This document shows positions 37,309 through 49,800 of a DNA stretch of 64,000 nucleotides, in pieces; positions within the stretch are counted from its first letter, which is position 1, and each line of letters begins with the position of its first letter. Source of the stretch: Pratylenchus scribneri (taxonomy: Eukaryota > Nematoda > Chromadorea > Rhabditida > Pratylenchidae). A program made the translations under genes and the position numbers. The DNA lies in the NCBI GenBank assembly GCA_030063045.1, contig JAQSEB010000099.1, positions 62,001-126,000 on the forward strand. Reading direction: 5' to 3'. The notes below the pieces were generated by a model that was not told the origin of the DNA, did no database searches, and saw only the letters and a list, made by a program, of their open reading frames with translations.

Positions 37309-37743
37309 AATGCACAATAAAAATCATTGAATATATGTATTGAAAAATAAATTAATTTTCAAATGCCATCCATGTTTTGTTTATTTAAATAAAATTATGT
37401 GCAAAATTATTTACATTCTTTTCATCAAATCAAGCCAGCTTGATAAAGGATGCCGAATTTTATTAAGAAAATGCCTAGATAGATCATAGGGAACCAAGGA
37501 CAATTTGGTAGAGGGCTCATAATGGAAAAGTACAAATTTAAACCATTGCGTCATGGATATTGTTAAGTTAACCTAAAAACCCGAAAGTTAATAGTTAACT
37601 AGACTTAAGTCTATTTATGACCATTAAGAAAATAAGTCTAAAATTTAAATGCAATTAAAATAGAATTATTTATTCAGATAAATTATTTATTCAATCAATC
37701 AAAATCAGTGAACAATAAAATAACTTTCAATTGTGTCATTCTC
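37309..37743. other. Intergenic with a worn repeat
   Basis: Around 37430-37540 the text (AGAAAATGCCTAGATAGATC, GGGAACCAAGGACAATTTGG) resembles the arms of the fold-back element at 41108-41728, so this is probably an old half copy. AATAAA at 37316 may serve let-60. No ORF. Confidence 0.4.
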
Positions 37744-39101
37744 TCACAAACAAATCCCAAAATATGTTTCCTCTTTCCGCTCAAATTGTTTCTCCAAATC
37801 ATCAACTTTTGGTGTTGTTTCGCCGTCATTTTTGCGTCGAATAAGGAAATGTTTAGTAAAGTAATCATTTTTGGACTGCATCAGCTTCAATTCGAGTATT
37901 TCCTTCGTTGCTTCATTCTCAATTTCGAATTGCCTGGCTATAATAGGAAATGACGCTGTCAATGTGTAAAGCATAATAAAATTGGCCGGTTCAGTGGAAC
38001 GGATAAATTCCTTAAAATAATAATATGAATTGTGCTTAACTCCAACCCCACTAGGATCAATAAATAAGTTTTCCCATTTTCTTACCTTCTTGAAGCGTTC
38101 AATGCGTTTTTCCATAAATTTTCCAATGAATATGGTCTCATTTCGATCATCCGAAGTATTCGGAAAGTGAATTTCGAGCATTTTCGGCTTTCCATCTTCC
38201 CTTGGTGTAGTCAACCATTTCAGTGCCAAATCCATGTCAATTCCCGCCGGTTCCGCATTTTGCAGGCAAATTGATTGAAGGCCAGAAATAAAGTTGGGAT
38301 ATAGTTCGTCCAAATCGGTGATTAAAGGTTCATCTTCATCAAATAGTTCATCAAGTTCCAATTTGTTTATTTTTGGAGCCAACAATTCCATCAGAAGGCC
38401 AATTTGCTGATTGTTCTCAAATTTTACACGGCGAAAATAAATTTTGACTTCATTGAGCAATGGAAGAATGTGGCGAACAAATTGCAAAACTCGTAAAACT
38501 AAATTAAATAGGCTTAAATTATTCCAATTTTTTAATGTTAATTATTACCAGATACAAATCCATTTGTATCCAATGATGTATTCCGGTGGTTTTATGCCAA
38601 TTGGAATCCGAATGTGGCGGTCGGTTTCCAGAATGGTCTGCCAATTGCCTTCATCATCCAGCTCACGCAAAAATGTCAAACGCCGAACAACACGTGGCTT
38701 CACTTTTCCATGTAATTTTGGCCAACAATATTGATTGAATGTATATGAGGAAGTAGAAAGCGAGGATTGTGCCAATTCCGGTCGTTTGAACCAATCCAAA
38801 CAATCAGGCAACAAACCACCGAATCGAAGTCTTAAATAAAAATATAAATTAGTAGATTGATGAATATTTTTCAAACCTTTTCTTGGTAGATTTCTGTTCC
38901 TTGTTCTCAATTTCCTCGGTTGCATTTTTGTTGATCGAAGTAGATGACTAAATTTGTTCGATTACATTGAATATAAATTAAATTTAACCATTTCCTCAAT
39001 TAATTCCTGCATTCCTTCCACATTTTGATTTGCAATTCCAATAATTCCTTTGCCACAATTTTCTTCAATTCCAATTTTTGTTCGTTGTCGTTATTATCCA
39101 T
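37744..39101 (-). CDS. Unrecognised nematode protein, F-box-associated style
   Basis: Starts at 39101 with a helical, charged N-terminus (MDNNDNEQKLELKKIVAKEL, then QIKMWKECRN). After further short exons it reads KRLRFGGLLPDCLDWFKRP, FNQYCWPKLHGKVKPRVVRR, FLRELDDEGNWQTILETDR, IGYKWICIFLRVLQFVRH (joined over an intron at about 38495-38550) and a long last exon (IYFRRVKFENNQQIGLLMEL ... TYFGICL). The layout resembles nematode F-box-associated proteins, with Leu-rich, FNV-like blocks, but I see no clear F-box and do not assign one. About 400 residues, no signal peptide or membrane helix. Real coding is well supported by phase-correct splicing; the function is unknown. Confidence 0.6.
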
Positions 39102-39575
39102 TTCAGATTCAATTTAGATAAATAATTGCTGACGCTGATTGATTTGATTATTTATAGATGGGTTTTAGAATATCTAAAAATCTCATTGTTTAGTATCTGT
39201 TCCTTGAGCTGGCAGCTGGGGATTTAAAATGATACTAATTTAGGGATCCTAGGGTAGTTTAATGAATGACTAATGATAATGAGTTGACTAATAAGGACTG
39301 AGAAGATCAGAGTAACATTTTCAGAAACTATTGCGTGACTTTAGAAAATTTAATTCGGAAATGTAAACGAATCTCGGAAATAGCGTCGGAGGAGAAGAGA
39401 AGCGTTATCGATCGGTTCGGTACAGAATGCAGAATCGGAAAAATCATGCATGAGAAATAATATGTCGTGCTCGCTCGTGTTTTTACTTTTTAAAGATTTC
39501 CTTTTTACTTAACCGTACTGTATTGATTTAACTTACTGTATCTACAAAAATCGATATTACGGCACTAATTTTTTA
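39102..39575. other. Shared upstream region of two divergent genes
   Basis: About 470 bases between the starts of the minus-strand gene at 39101 and the phosphatase at 39634. It must hold both promoters. Apart from the TATA box listed separately, nothing is recognised. Confidence 0.4.
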
Positions 39576-39583
39576 TATAAAAA
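39576..39583 (+). promoter_or_regulatory. TATA box of the phosphatase gene
   Basis: TATAAAAA lies 51 bases upstream of ATG 39634, leaving room for a short leader. Supports the chosen start. Confidence 0.5.
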
Positions 39584-39633
39584 GGTAAAGCTTATCCATT
39601 ACTCGTCAGTTACCAATCAATCAAAACCAAAAA

Positions 39634-40923
39634 ATGTCTGGCCCGCCACAAAGAACAACATCAAGAGAAGCAGCAAATACTCCACAAAGGACGGCATCAA
39701 GAGAAGCGCTGAATTACGCCACAAAACTATTGAAGAGCAGCATGCGGGAACTTGTCGCAGAATTCAACGAAATACCAAAGGATGTGAGTGCTGCAGAATA
39801 CAGAAGCTGGGCAAACAATATGGACAGAAATCGATACAACGGTAAATTTTTTATTTCTTTATTAAACACCCATAAAATTAACTTTTTTTTAGATGTTTAC
39901 TGCCTCGATTCAACGCGTGTTCGACTGGCCTGGCCGCAAGGAACAAAGGACGACTACATTCACGCAAATACAATTGAAGGAGGATTTCCGGAGCTTAACA
40001 ACAAATTGATTGCGACCCAGGCACCACTCGAGAAGACGATAGGCGATTTTTGGAGAATGGTAGTTTTAAAATCACAAACATTAAATTACCTAACTTATAA
40101 ATTCCAGGTCTGGCAGGAGAAAGCATCAGTCATCGTCATGTTGTGCCAATTAGTCGAAGAGAATAACAAAAAGAAGGCGGACTTGTATTGGCCGTTAGAA
40201 CCCAGACAAAAGCCGGTAAAAAAATAGAAATTTATTTAACATTCAATCAACTACTTTTTTTAGATTAAACTGGACGACCTTGGCCTTAGCATTGAGAATA
40301 TTGGCGTTGAAGAGCAGCCGGAAAAGCAAATGAGAGTCAGCCAATTACGAGTAAAAGGTAAAAATTACTTCAACATTTTATTAAAATTAACAATTACAAT
40401 ATTTTCAGGTCGCAGTTCAAAAACAGGAGAGATTAGAGAACATGCAGTGACACACGTCATGTGGAGAGGATGGCCAGACAGAGATGTACCAGCGAGCGCC
40501 ATGAAAGCACTTCAATTGTTGTACAACGTCCGCGGATCATCAAATGGTGTTGTCATTGTCCACTGCTCAGCCGGTAAGTCAAATATCCAATTGAATTCTT
40601 CAAACCTTAATCTTTTTTATTTAGGCATCGGCCGTACCGGAACAATCATTGCCCTGGAAATTGCACTGCGGAGACTGCGGGCGGGCCAAGAGATCGACGT
40701 CAAGGGCATTGTCACCAAACTGAGGAAGCAACGTTACAAGGCATGCCAAAACTGTCACCAATATCTCTACATTCAGTATGTTTTTAAAATAATTTTAATA
40801 TGTTTAATCAATTATTTTTATTTCAGTTATGCTCTACTCTCCTATCTGGCTGTCAAAGGAATCGTGACCGAGGAAGATTTCAACAAATTCAAAATGGCCT
40901 ATGAAGCGATCAAAAAGAATTGA
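39634..40923 (+). CDS. Single-domain protein tyrosine phosphatase
   Basis: Classical Cys-dependent phosphotyrosine phosphatase with only the catalytic domain, about 340 residues. In order over six exons: MSGPPQRTTSREAANTPQRT, the pTyr-loop block NRYNDVYCLDSTRVRLAW, DDYIHANTIEGG, LIATQAPLEKTIGDFWRM, VIVMLCQLVEENNKKKADLY, VMWRGWPDRDVPAS (WPD loop with the general acid Asp) and VIVHCSAG joined to IGRTG (P-loop with the nucleophile Cys and Arg). Then KLRKQRYKACQNCHQY replaces the usual Q-loop text (RxxRxxxVQTxxQY): the Gln before Tyr is His. This compact form is typical of the large nematode PTP family, often sperm-expressed. It ends FNKFKMAYEAIKKN at 40923. No signal peptide, so intracellular. 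Confidence 0.92.
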
Positions 40924-41107
40924 AGAACGAATAAATCCACATATCATCATTGTATACTTTTTGTAAATCTATTGTTCATTGTTGTATATTTTTTTTTTAG
41001 TAATTGTTCTTGTTCATTTTTTGTAAATATTTCCAATAATGTGCCATTTTGTTAATAATAATAAATATGAATAAAGAATATTTTAATTCAACTTTTTAAT
41101 TTTTTTG

Positions 41108-41728
41108 GGTAATCCTTCGGAATTGGGGTCCCGAAAATTTTCATTTTTTAAAATTTTTCAAAAATTCGATTTAAAGGTAATTTAGGGCGCTGATCACGAA
41201 TCTGACATCTATTTTGTCATATCTTACCATCTTGGTAAGATAATGCCGACTCTTTTCAAGAAAATGTCAAGGGGGACCAAGGCCAATTTTCAAAATATTT
41301 TCAATATAGGCATATTATAGCTCAATCGACGCGGCTCGTCGAGCTGAATCTAATGGTACAACTTTTATTATGTAATAGTGATATTTAGACAAGTTATGAC
41401 CAAAAGAAAAATTTATCTTGGTAAGCTATTTAGACCTCTAACTTGAGCCAATCGCAATATAATGAAATAAAAGTAATACCATTAGATTCAGCTCGCTTAG
41501 CTGCGTCGATTGAGATATAATATGCCCATATTAAAAATATTTTGAAAATTGGTCTTGGTCCCCCCTTGATATTTTCTTGATAAAAGTCGGCATTATCTTA
41601 CCAAGATGATAAGATATGATAAAATGGATGCCAGATTCGTTTTCTACGCCCACGAAAACTCCCCAGAAACCAATTTTTGAAAAATCAAAAAAAAAATTTT
41701 TTTGGGACCCCAATTCCGAAGGATTACC
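41108..41728. mobile_element. Long fold-back MITE
   Basis: The ends are inverted copies: GGTAATCCTTCGGAATTGGG at 41108 and its reverse complement ending at 41728. The mirror symmetry continues inward for about 260 bp per arm (e.g. ACCATCTTGGTAAGATAATG near 41227 against the opposite arm near 41597), leaving a spacer near 41370-41470. No coding capacity. The flanks are T-runs on both sides, so a target duplication cannot be read with confidence. Old relatives lie at 18050-18600 and near 37430. Confidence 0.85.
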
Positions 41729-42276
41729 TTTTTTTGATAGGGTTTTTGGCTTAAACCTTAAAGCTAATTTTTGGTCATTCTTCTCCATTCCATTTTTTAC
41801 CCTTAATATCAATCGGGTCGGGACTCGGGACTTCGGCTTTCGATTTCGACATCCATCGTTGTTCAATATCACGTCTCACTATTCTTCTCTGTAATATGGC
41901 AGGTCACGTGTCTGTAAATTGTGACAATACACATCATTCTTTTCTTTCAAAAATAAACATATCACACTAAATAATCATTCATTTAATCGGTTCGTTCGGT
42001 CTGACTTCCGATTTCGAATTCTGATTTCGAAAATGGGAACTCGAATCGCTAGAACTATGAATTTTCATTCGCCATATCATCAAACAGTAATCACATAGGT
42101 AGATAGTTTGTTATTATTTATTTAATGTACAAGCATTCATTTCATCATCCACTTCCATTTTCATTTTACCTTTTTTTTTATTTTTCAGAAATTACTTTTT
42201 TTATTTTTCAGAAATTACTCATTCTATTTATCGACAGCTTATTTTATTAAAAATATTGGCAAATTTAACCAAAAAT
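41729..42276. other. Intergenic, upstream of the Barentsz-like gene
   Basis: AT-rich. A short direct repeat (TTTTTTATTTTTCAGAAATT) occurs at about 42172 and 42196. No ORF called. Confidence 0.4.
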
Positions 42277-44402
42277 ATGCCTTCAAGAACTGATACAAAT
42301 AGAAGAAGTAATATGTCATCAAGAAAAGATGACCCGGATCGGGACAGGAATAGAAAAGATCACCCGGAGAAAACACATTCATCGGAGCATAATACAAGTC
42401 GAAAACGTGACACAATTAAATCTTCTCAAAATTCTTCATCTCGTCGTTCATCTCCACCAAAACACTCATCAAAAACCGATAGATCAAAAGTTGAAGATAA
42501 TAAGAATGATCGTCGTAGTTCTCATCATCGACCAGACAAAAGCTCATCATCATTACGAGCAAGGTTCTTATTATTAATTAAAAAATTCTAACAAATTATA
42601 ATTTAAAGTAATAGCCATCATTCAACCGGACGAAATGAAGATGGAAATCGCCGTGAGGCAAAAAAGACCGAGACATTAAAACGCCCAAGAAGCAAATCTC
42701 CAACTCAACGCCATCGCACCGATCAAGACAGAAAGCATAGACGGACGGTTAGAGTAATTTAATTTTAATTCTTTAAAAATGTTATAATTTAGGAACAAGA
42801 AAATCCAGCGAAGAATTCTGAACGGAAAGAAATTGTTGTGAAGAAAGAGGAACCAGTAACGGAATTTGGCAATTCAGGATTCGGAAATTCTGGATTTGGC
42901 AATTCCGGATTTGGAAATTCGGGATTTGGCGATTCATCAGGGGGATTTAAAAAATCAGGCACAAATTTTGGCTTAAATTCAAATTTCGGTGGTTCAGGAA
43001 ATTTCAATAGCAAAGCATTTGGACGAAGAGATCACAACAATGACGGTTGAATTTTGTTTTTAAAAATTTACAATAAAATTTCTAATTTTAGCCGGAAAAT
43101 CACGAATTGTTGGTCCAAATGATGGCTTTGGAATTGAAAATAAACAAGAGAAAAGTGAACTTAAAATGGTTATTGTTAATGAGCTGAGCATGGATTCAAT
43201 TAAACGAGACGGTTATTTTATGAATTGAATTCAATAATTAATTAATTTAATTTATAGAACATCCCCTCAAAGGCACAATGACCACAAAAGTTTGAACAAA
43301 TTAAATAAAATTATATAAAAATTAAATTCAGCGAACTCGAGGTGGCGGCCCATTTATTGGTCAACGCAATGCTGTTGGACGTGGTGGAGGCAACCAAAAT
43401 TCATTTGGGTCAGTTCCGATTCGATTGGCTCACTCAAATTGGACCACCTCATTCTCTATTATCCAGCTCAATTTTTAACAATACCAAAAAAGCTAATTAT
43501 GAATTATAGAATGGCCAGAGGCCCAACTGGAGGATTTGGTGCACGTGGTTTGTTAAATTGGATGAATATAAATATTAAAATAAATATTTAGGTGGATTCA
43601 ATTCTGGTCGACCCAATTTTGATAGAACTGCTGAACCACCGAATTCAAAAGATGTTCGCTATTCTTCTTCTCGCAATTCTATTAATGAACACGGAGATGG
43701 TGGAAAATCGGTCGACTCTGATGAAAAACCACCGCTCAATCCGTTGGCCGTTCCGCGTGGACGAAACTATTTTCTGGTTGGTTAAAAAATCAAAATTCAG
43801 TATTTTAAATACACTCTACTCCAAAGCATGACCATCGCGATGCAATCGCTGATGACAATCGACTTTATGATCCTAGATTGGACCATGGTGGGAGCAACAG
43901 TTTTCGACGTGGCACCGGAACCCGGGAAAGGGGCGGAGGAAGAGGAGGACCTCCAATTGGTTGGCGCAATTTTGAGAGCACCGATGGAAATGAGAAAGAA
44001 GTAAATTTTTGTTTGAATTAAATTAATTTAAATTTATTTATTTTAAGAGTGCCGGTGCATTTTCTCGTCGAGGAGGTCGAGGCGGATTTACTCGTGGAGG
44101 AGGTTTTGCTGGTGATGAACCCGCCGCCACCGATGGCTCTCGACCATCTTGGCGGTCCAAGGCCGATGAGGATCGAGTTTGGAAACATGACAAGTAAAAT
44201 TAAAATAATTTATAAAATTAATTTGAAAATATTTTCAAGGTACATGGAAATATCGCAGGAAGAAGTAGACACAAAATTGGAATTGGTCGACGAAGCGGAC
44301 GGTGAACAAACAATAGATGGGAGCAAAGAGGACGGCAGGCAACGTTATCAGGAGGATGAATATTTGGAATATGAAACCGAATGGTCCCTTACGATTGATT
44401 GA
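42277..44402 (+). CDS. Barentsz/CASC3 (MLN51)-like exon-junction-complex protein
   Basis: CASC3 clamps eIF4A3 on spliced mRNA. Starts at ATG 42277 (MPSRTDTNRRSN) with an Arg/Ser/Lys-rich region, then five copies of a GFGNS pentapeptide (about 42865-42945), an FG/RGG-rich middle (RGGGPFIGQRNAVGRGGG, GGFGARGG) and the two conserved halves of the Btz/SELOR motif. The first half is NPLAVPRGRNYF-LHDHRD (spliced across about 43777-43830); the second is DEDRVWKHDKYMEISQEE (about 44165-44260). In CASC3 these halves read as an aromatic-HD..R block and a W.HDK[FY] block. Here they are separated by a Gly/Arg-rich insert (FRRGTGTRERGGGRGG). It ends acidic (YLEYETEWSLTID). The Btz assignment rests on these two blocks; otherwise it would be a generic RGG RNA-binding protein. 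Confidence 0.65.
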
Positions 44403-44747
44403 ATGGACTGACTAAAATATTTGTTTAATTTAAATATATTTCAATTCCATCTATTTTTGAATCAATTCTTTTTCTCCCTACCAAATACCTGTTATTCTGT
44501 GGCATTTTTCTCCACTATGTTTTAATTAATATATTTTGAATTTTGACAAAATCAATTTATGTTTTATGTTCACCAATGTAACGCAAAATCATTGATTAAA
44601 TTATAAAATTTACAATGAAACATGATAATTAATATTATTTCACTATTATTTTAATATTCTCCGATAAATTTACGAAAATTGCAATTTTGGAATTAAATTA
44701 TTAGTCAATCTTACTTAAATTTGAAATTTTAAGCAAATAATTGAATA
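44403..44747. other. Short intergenic gap
   Basis: AT-rich sequence with presumed 3' UTR signals of the upstream gene. Nothing else seen. Confidence 0.4.
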
Positions 44748-45391
44748 ATGGCAAATATGACAAGGGTTTTGAACCCATCAATCCATGAAATGAATAATGT
44801 GAATAGAAAAGGAACGATAAGAACGGAATGGCACAAAGCACTGGTCATTTGCTGGAAGAAAACTGGAATGGATTCATTCTTCATTCAATACGATTGGGGA
44901 AGAAAGAGATTGCTGGGACGGTTGCAGGCCAATAATTCAAAAATCCCAAAAGGCGAACAATTTCCCATCATTCAACTAGCCAAATGGTACAGAATTGAAT
45001 ATTCTCGCTATGTTGCCTCTGATTACCACATTATTATCCATTCATTTTGTGAAGCCAAGGAAGAAGAGAAAGAATCGATCGAGACCAGAGTGATTGGCAA
45101 AAATGTTGAGGCAAGTTTAGTAACAATTTATTAAATAAAATTTGATTTCATTTACAGTTCAAACTATTCTTCCGAAAGAAAAAGAGTGCCGACAATTATT
45201 TTGTGACATGTTCAGAGGGAATCGAAGTTATTGAAGTGCCTCAAGAGGAGCAAGAACGATTGGGATTTATTGCGTGGTGCACATTGAAAGCAGAAAAGGG
45301 TGACGGATTTCGATTTGCCTTGAAGGAAATTGACGAAAAAAGAGAATTAACAAATGAAATTGAAGATGATCTTGAACGTTTTGGATATTGA
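44748..45391 (+). CDS. Short paralogue of the N-terminal module of the two KH-domain proteins
   Basis: Two exons. The first gives VICWKKTGMDSFFIQYDWG, LAKWYRIEYSRYVASDYHII and ETRVIGKNVE; the second gives FKLFFRKKKSADNYFVTCSE and GFIAWCTLKAEKGDGFRF, stopping at 45391. Block by block this parallels VCWKMENDSITFVEFNGG, GEWYKIEYCHRNDE, KTRVDIGIVQ | FEIFIRKTPNGFE and LIGWCTLEEESKNV in the KH genes at 47141-50631 and 59131-62493. The intron sits at the same place (after the ETRV/KTRV block). It lacks the KH domains and acidic linker. I do not recognise the module, a beta-rich stretch of roughly 170 residues. It lies just outside the left satellite of the palindrome. Confidence 0.7.
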
Positions 45392-45398
45392 ATAATTT

Positions 45399-45593
45399 AT
45401 GAGAATTTATGTATTGTTTTTAACAATTTATTTTTTATGCCAATTTGACAAAATTCCCAGTGTAATTTGTCAAAATCATTCCGCAAACATTTTCAGTTTT
45501 CACTCATTTTTGATATCAATTTTTATTGCAATTTGGATTTATTTTATTATAAAACATTATAAAACAACTCGAGAGAAAAATGTCAGAATTTGA
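45399..45593 (+). CDS. Possible small membrane or secreted peptide
   Basis: A 64-codon ORF beginning 7 bases after the stop of the preceding gene. It has a hydrophobic N-terminus (MRIYVLFLTIYFLCQF) and a second hydrophobic stretch (FLISIFIAIWIYFIIKHY). AT-rich DNA often yields such hydrophobic frames by chance, so this is only a possibility. Confidence 0.2.
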   Translation: MRIYVLFLTIYFLCQFDKIPSVICQNHSANIFSFHSFLISIFIAIWIYFIIKHYKTTREKNVRI

Positions 45594-45639
45594 TCGAATT
45601 TCTAAAATTATTAAGAATGGGCGGGCTAGATAGGTTTTA

Positions 45640-46875
45640 AGATTTTTACTGTTAAGTTATAGAAATTAGAATCACTTTCCGCCGGAAAGAACTTAGAAAT
45701 TACAATTATAATGCTTCCGGAATGAACTTAGATTTTATAATTACAATCTAGGTTTTACAATTACAATCCAACTTTTACAATTACAATCCAAGTTTTACAA
45801 TTAATTTACAATCTAACTTTTATAAGTACAATCGCAATTACAATCCAAATTTTACAATTACAATCGCAATTACAATCCAAATTTTACAATTACAATCTAA
45901 CTTTTATAATTACAATCGCAATTACAATCCAAATTTTACAATTACAATCTAACTTTTATAATTACAATCGCAATTACAATCCAAATTTTACAATTACAAT
46001 CTAACTTTTACAATTACAATCGCAATTACAATCCAAATTTTACAATTACAATCTAACTTTTACAATTACAATCTAACTTTTACAATTACAATCGCAATTA
46101 CAATCCAAATTTTACAATTACAATCTAACTTTTACAATTACAATCGCAATTACAATCCAAATTTTACAATTACAATCTAACTTTTACAATTACAATCGCA
46201 ATTACAATCCAAATTTTACAATTACAATCTAACTTTTACAATTACAATCGCAATTACAATCCAAATTTTACAATTACAATCTAACTTTTACAATTACAAT
46301 CGCAATTACAATCCAAATTTTACAATTACAATCTAACTTTTACAATTACAATCGCAATTACAATCCAAATTTTACAATTACAATCTAACTTTTACAATTA
46401 CAATCCAAGTTTTACAATTAATTTACAATCTAACTTTTATAATTACAATCGCAATTACAATCCAAATTTTACAATTACAATCGCAATTACAATCCAAATT
46501 TTACAATTACAATCTTTATAATTACAATCGCAATTACAATCCAAATTTTACAATTACAATCTAACTTTTATAATTACAATCGCAATTACAATCCAAATTT
46601 TACAATTACAATCTAACTTTTACAATTACAATCGCAATTACAATCCAAATTTTACAATTACAATCTAACTTTTACAATTACAATCGCAATTACAATCCAA
46701 ATTTTACAATTACAATCTAACTTTTACAATTACAATCGCAATTACAATCCAAATTTTACAATTACAATCGCAATTACAATCTAAATTTTACAATTACAAT
46801 CTAACTTTTACAATTACAATCGCAAATACAATCCAAGTTTTACAATTACAATATAAGTTTTACAATTATAATTCC
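45640..46875. repeat. Satellite array, 52-bp unit (left end of palindrome)
   Basis: About 1.2 kb made of TTACAA hexamer variants arranged in a higher-order unit of 52 bp. The unit has TACAATCGCAATTACAATCC, AAATTTTACAATTACAATCT and AACTTT; CGC marks recur at 46093, 46145 and 46197. The first 150 bp are less regular. The reverse complement of the same motif forms the arrays at 57590-57705 and 62810-63290. Confidence 0.95.
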
Positions 46876-49800
46876 TTTCCGAAATGAACTATTAAAATAT
46901 GAGGCTTCATCTTTTAGGTTCTTCTTTGTTTGCATCTCAACTTAATTATAACTTTCATTTTAGTGCGTATAAAAGAGAAATATTGCGGATACAAGCTTTT
47001 TATTTTACGAAAAATTCCAGCATTTCACATGATTTAAATAATAGTTCAATTAACATGTTCTATGAAATAAATAGCTCACATGTCACGTCATATGAATTAA
47101 TTTATTTAAATGTTCAATTTTGTCTGAATTCTTAACAGTTTTATTTACTTCCTCCAGCAAATTGCTGCAAAAATTCTTTGAAGGCATCTATGTTGTCCGG
47201 CTGGCCAAGAATTCTGATAACTTCGGAACTGGGATTCATGATTGACTGCTCTTTCTGAATTTTTTTAAAAATTTATTTTGAGATTCAGAAAATTTCAAAC
47301 ATTTTCACAAATAATGCTGTGAATTGTCTCCTTGGCTTTCTCTGCAAATTCCAAAGTCCCACGGATCTCGATCCGATTTTCATTTTTATTAAGATAGAAA
47401 TTGCATTCCGGATGTTGCTCTTTTAACTGCAACAACAATTTTCCTCTCTGATCCAAGAATTTTTCGTGTTGTTTTCCCTCAATTTCAACAAATAACACGA
47501 TGTAATTCTGAAATGGAAAAATCATAATGAAATTCACTAAATATCTTCAAACCCTGAATATTTCAATTTGATCATCAAAATGCTTTTTTAGTTCCTCAAC
47601 ATCTCTTTTTAAGCCACCAATTCGGATGATAGGTTCTTCGCCTCGTTCCAGATAGGGTATTTCAATGTATGTGCCCGGAAAGGATGTTCGTAATTCGGCA
47701 ATTTTACAATAATTCCTCCCAATCAAAAATTTGACATAATGGACAGCCTCATGCTTTTGATCATTCATTGGGATTATGACATATTCCTTCACCGGCATTT
47801 CATCTATTTTTGCTCTTTCAATCATTGCCAATATGTCTTCCTTGCAAGCATCCAGTTGAGCGCGATTATTACTGTTAATTGTAATCTTAAAGGATCAATT
47901 CTTTTTTAAAAAGATTATTCGAAATTTACATTTGCATTTGACGAACTTTTAGCTGGGATTGTAATTTGAACATTGAAATCATGTTTCAATCGCGTCAAAT
48001 TGTTCCCATTCTTTCCAACAATAAGAGAATGATATTTTTTCGGCACAAGAATCCTCTTCACATAATTATTTGACGATGAGAGTGCCAGCTTTTTTGTTGG
48101 TGGTGACGATTTGGATGATGAAAATGAAGTAGCGGCCATAACATTCGCACGAGGAGAAGTACCAACATTTGGAGATGATCCCTAATGAATAAAATTATTT
48201 TAAATAAATATTTTAAAAGCTGACTTTATCATTAGGTCGGCAGAAAATCTTGCAACCAGCCTCCTTTGGAGGAGGCCTTGATTGCAGTTTTTGTTGTAAA
48301 GTGATTTTCGGTGTAGTCACTTTTGGAGCTTCCAAATCGCCTTCGATGGTTTCATCAATTGATGGCATTCTCTCTTCGCAAATGATTGATTCATCAGAAG
48401 TTGGTGCCTTTTCCTCGCAATTTATGACTTCATCGACGGAAGTTGGTGCCATTCTCTCCGTTAATTCTTCTACTAAATTGGCCACTTGCTTATTTTCCTC
48501 TGCCACTACCATATCCAGCCAATCAACTCCCTGTTGTTGTGAATGCCATTCGAATATGTCGAGTGGTTTTTGTTCTTCATTATTTGGAGGAATATTTTCC
48601 TTTTCCTCATTGTTTTCCTCCATGTTTGTGGCTTCTTCCATCTTCTTCATATTTTCCTTTATCAGAAGGTCCCGAATTGTTTTAATGTGTTTTGCGCATT
48701 CCATCATTTTTTCCTCGCTGCTGCCAACAATTTGGATTCCATTCACCAATACCGTGGATATTTCAAGTTTACATTCGAAGTCCCAATCGGCATTTAATCT
48801 TTCATTCTCCCGAATAACTTCAATCAAATATTCCGGAACGGTCACTTCAATTGGTTCAGGCAATTCATCTTCTTCATTTGTTTCCACAATTTCGGTCATT
48901 TCTCCCACTTTGGCCAAATTTTCCGTTTGGGTTTTGTCCTCATGGATTTCGTTCACATAGGCCATTGAATGGTCATCTAATTTCGGCAAATCGCTGTATT
49001 TACCATCAACCTTCGCCAAATTGGTCAATAACCGATCATGTTTCGGTCTACCTCTGCCAAAACCTCCTTCTTTGATGGAAAATTTGGCATTGGCAATGGT
49101 TGAAACAATTTCCGAATTATTCTGAATTGGAAAGGCTGAGGCAGCTTCTCCTTCGATGGAATTTTTCGAATTGCCATTGGTTGAAGTAGTTTCCGAATTG
49201 TTCTGAATGTTTATTTTGAGTGGAATGAGGTTAAATGAAGAAACTTGAGCGTGACTTTGACTAGTCTTTTGATGACTTTCCTCACAGAACATCAACACAT
49301 TTTTGGATTCTTCTTCCAAAGTGCACCAGCCAATTAAAGCCGATTTGTCTTGCAATTCAGCTGGCATTCCAATTCCGATAACTTTGACTCCGCCTTCAAA
49401 AGTCTCGAAGCCATTCGGAGTTTTTCGAATAAAAATTTCGAACTTAATTGAAAGGAATTTAGCCAAAATTTCAATGAAAAAACAAAACCTGGACAATTCC
49501 AATGTCCACCCTCGTTTTGAACAATTTCTCTTCATCCAAAGTAGGTTGAATATTCAAAATGAATATTTCATCATTTCGGTGACAGTACTCAATCTTGTAC
49601 CATTCACCCAGTTTAGTATCAAAGTTGAGTTGATTTTTTGCACATTTAATTCGATTGACTCCACCATTGAATTCGACAAAAGTAATGGAGTCATTTTCCA
49701 TTTTCCAGCAAACAAAAATATGGACAAATGCTGGAGAATCGGATTGGAACTCTGCAGAACTGACATAGTTTAAGTCTTCCGACACAGGCGAAGAGCGATG

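Noticed and set aside
45640..46875. CRISPR-like regular array
   Set aside because: Units are contiguous hexamer satellite without unique spacers, in a eukaryotic genome.
48250..48960. 236-codon ORF on the plus strand
   Set aside because: Exactly antisense to the Glu/Ser-rich part of KH gene A; its Ser/Phe composition is what the complement of Glu/Lys codons gives.
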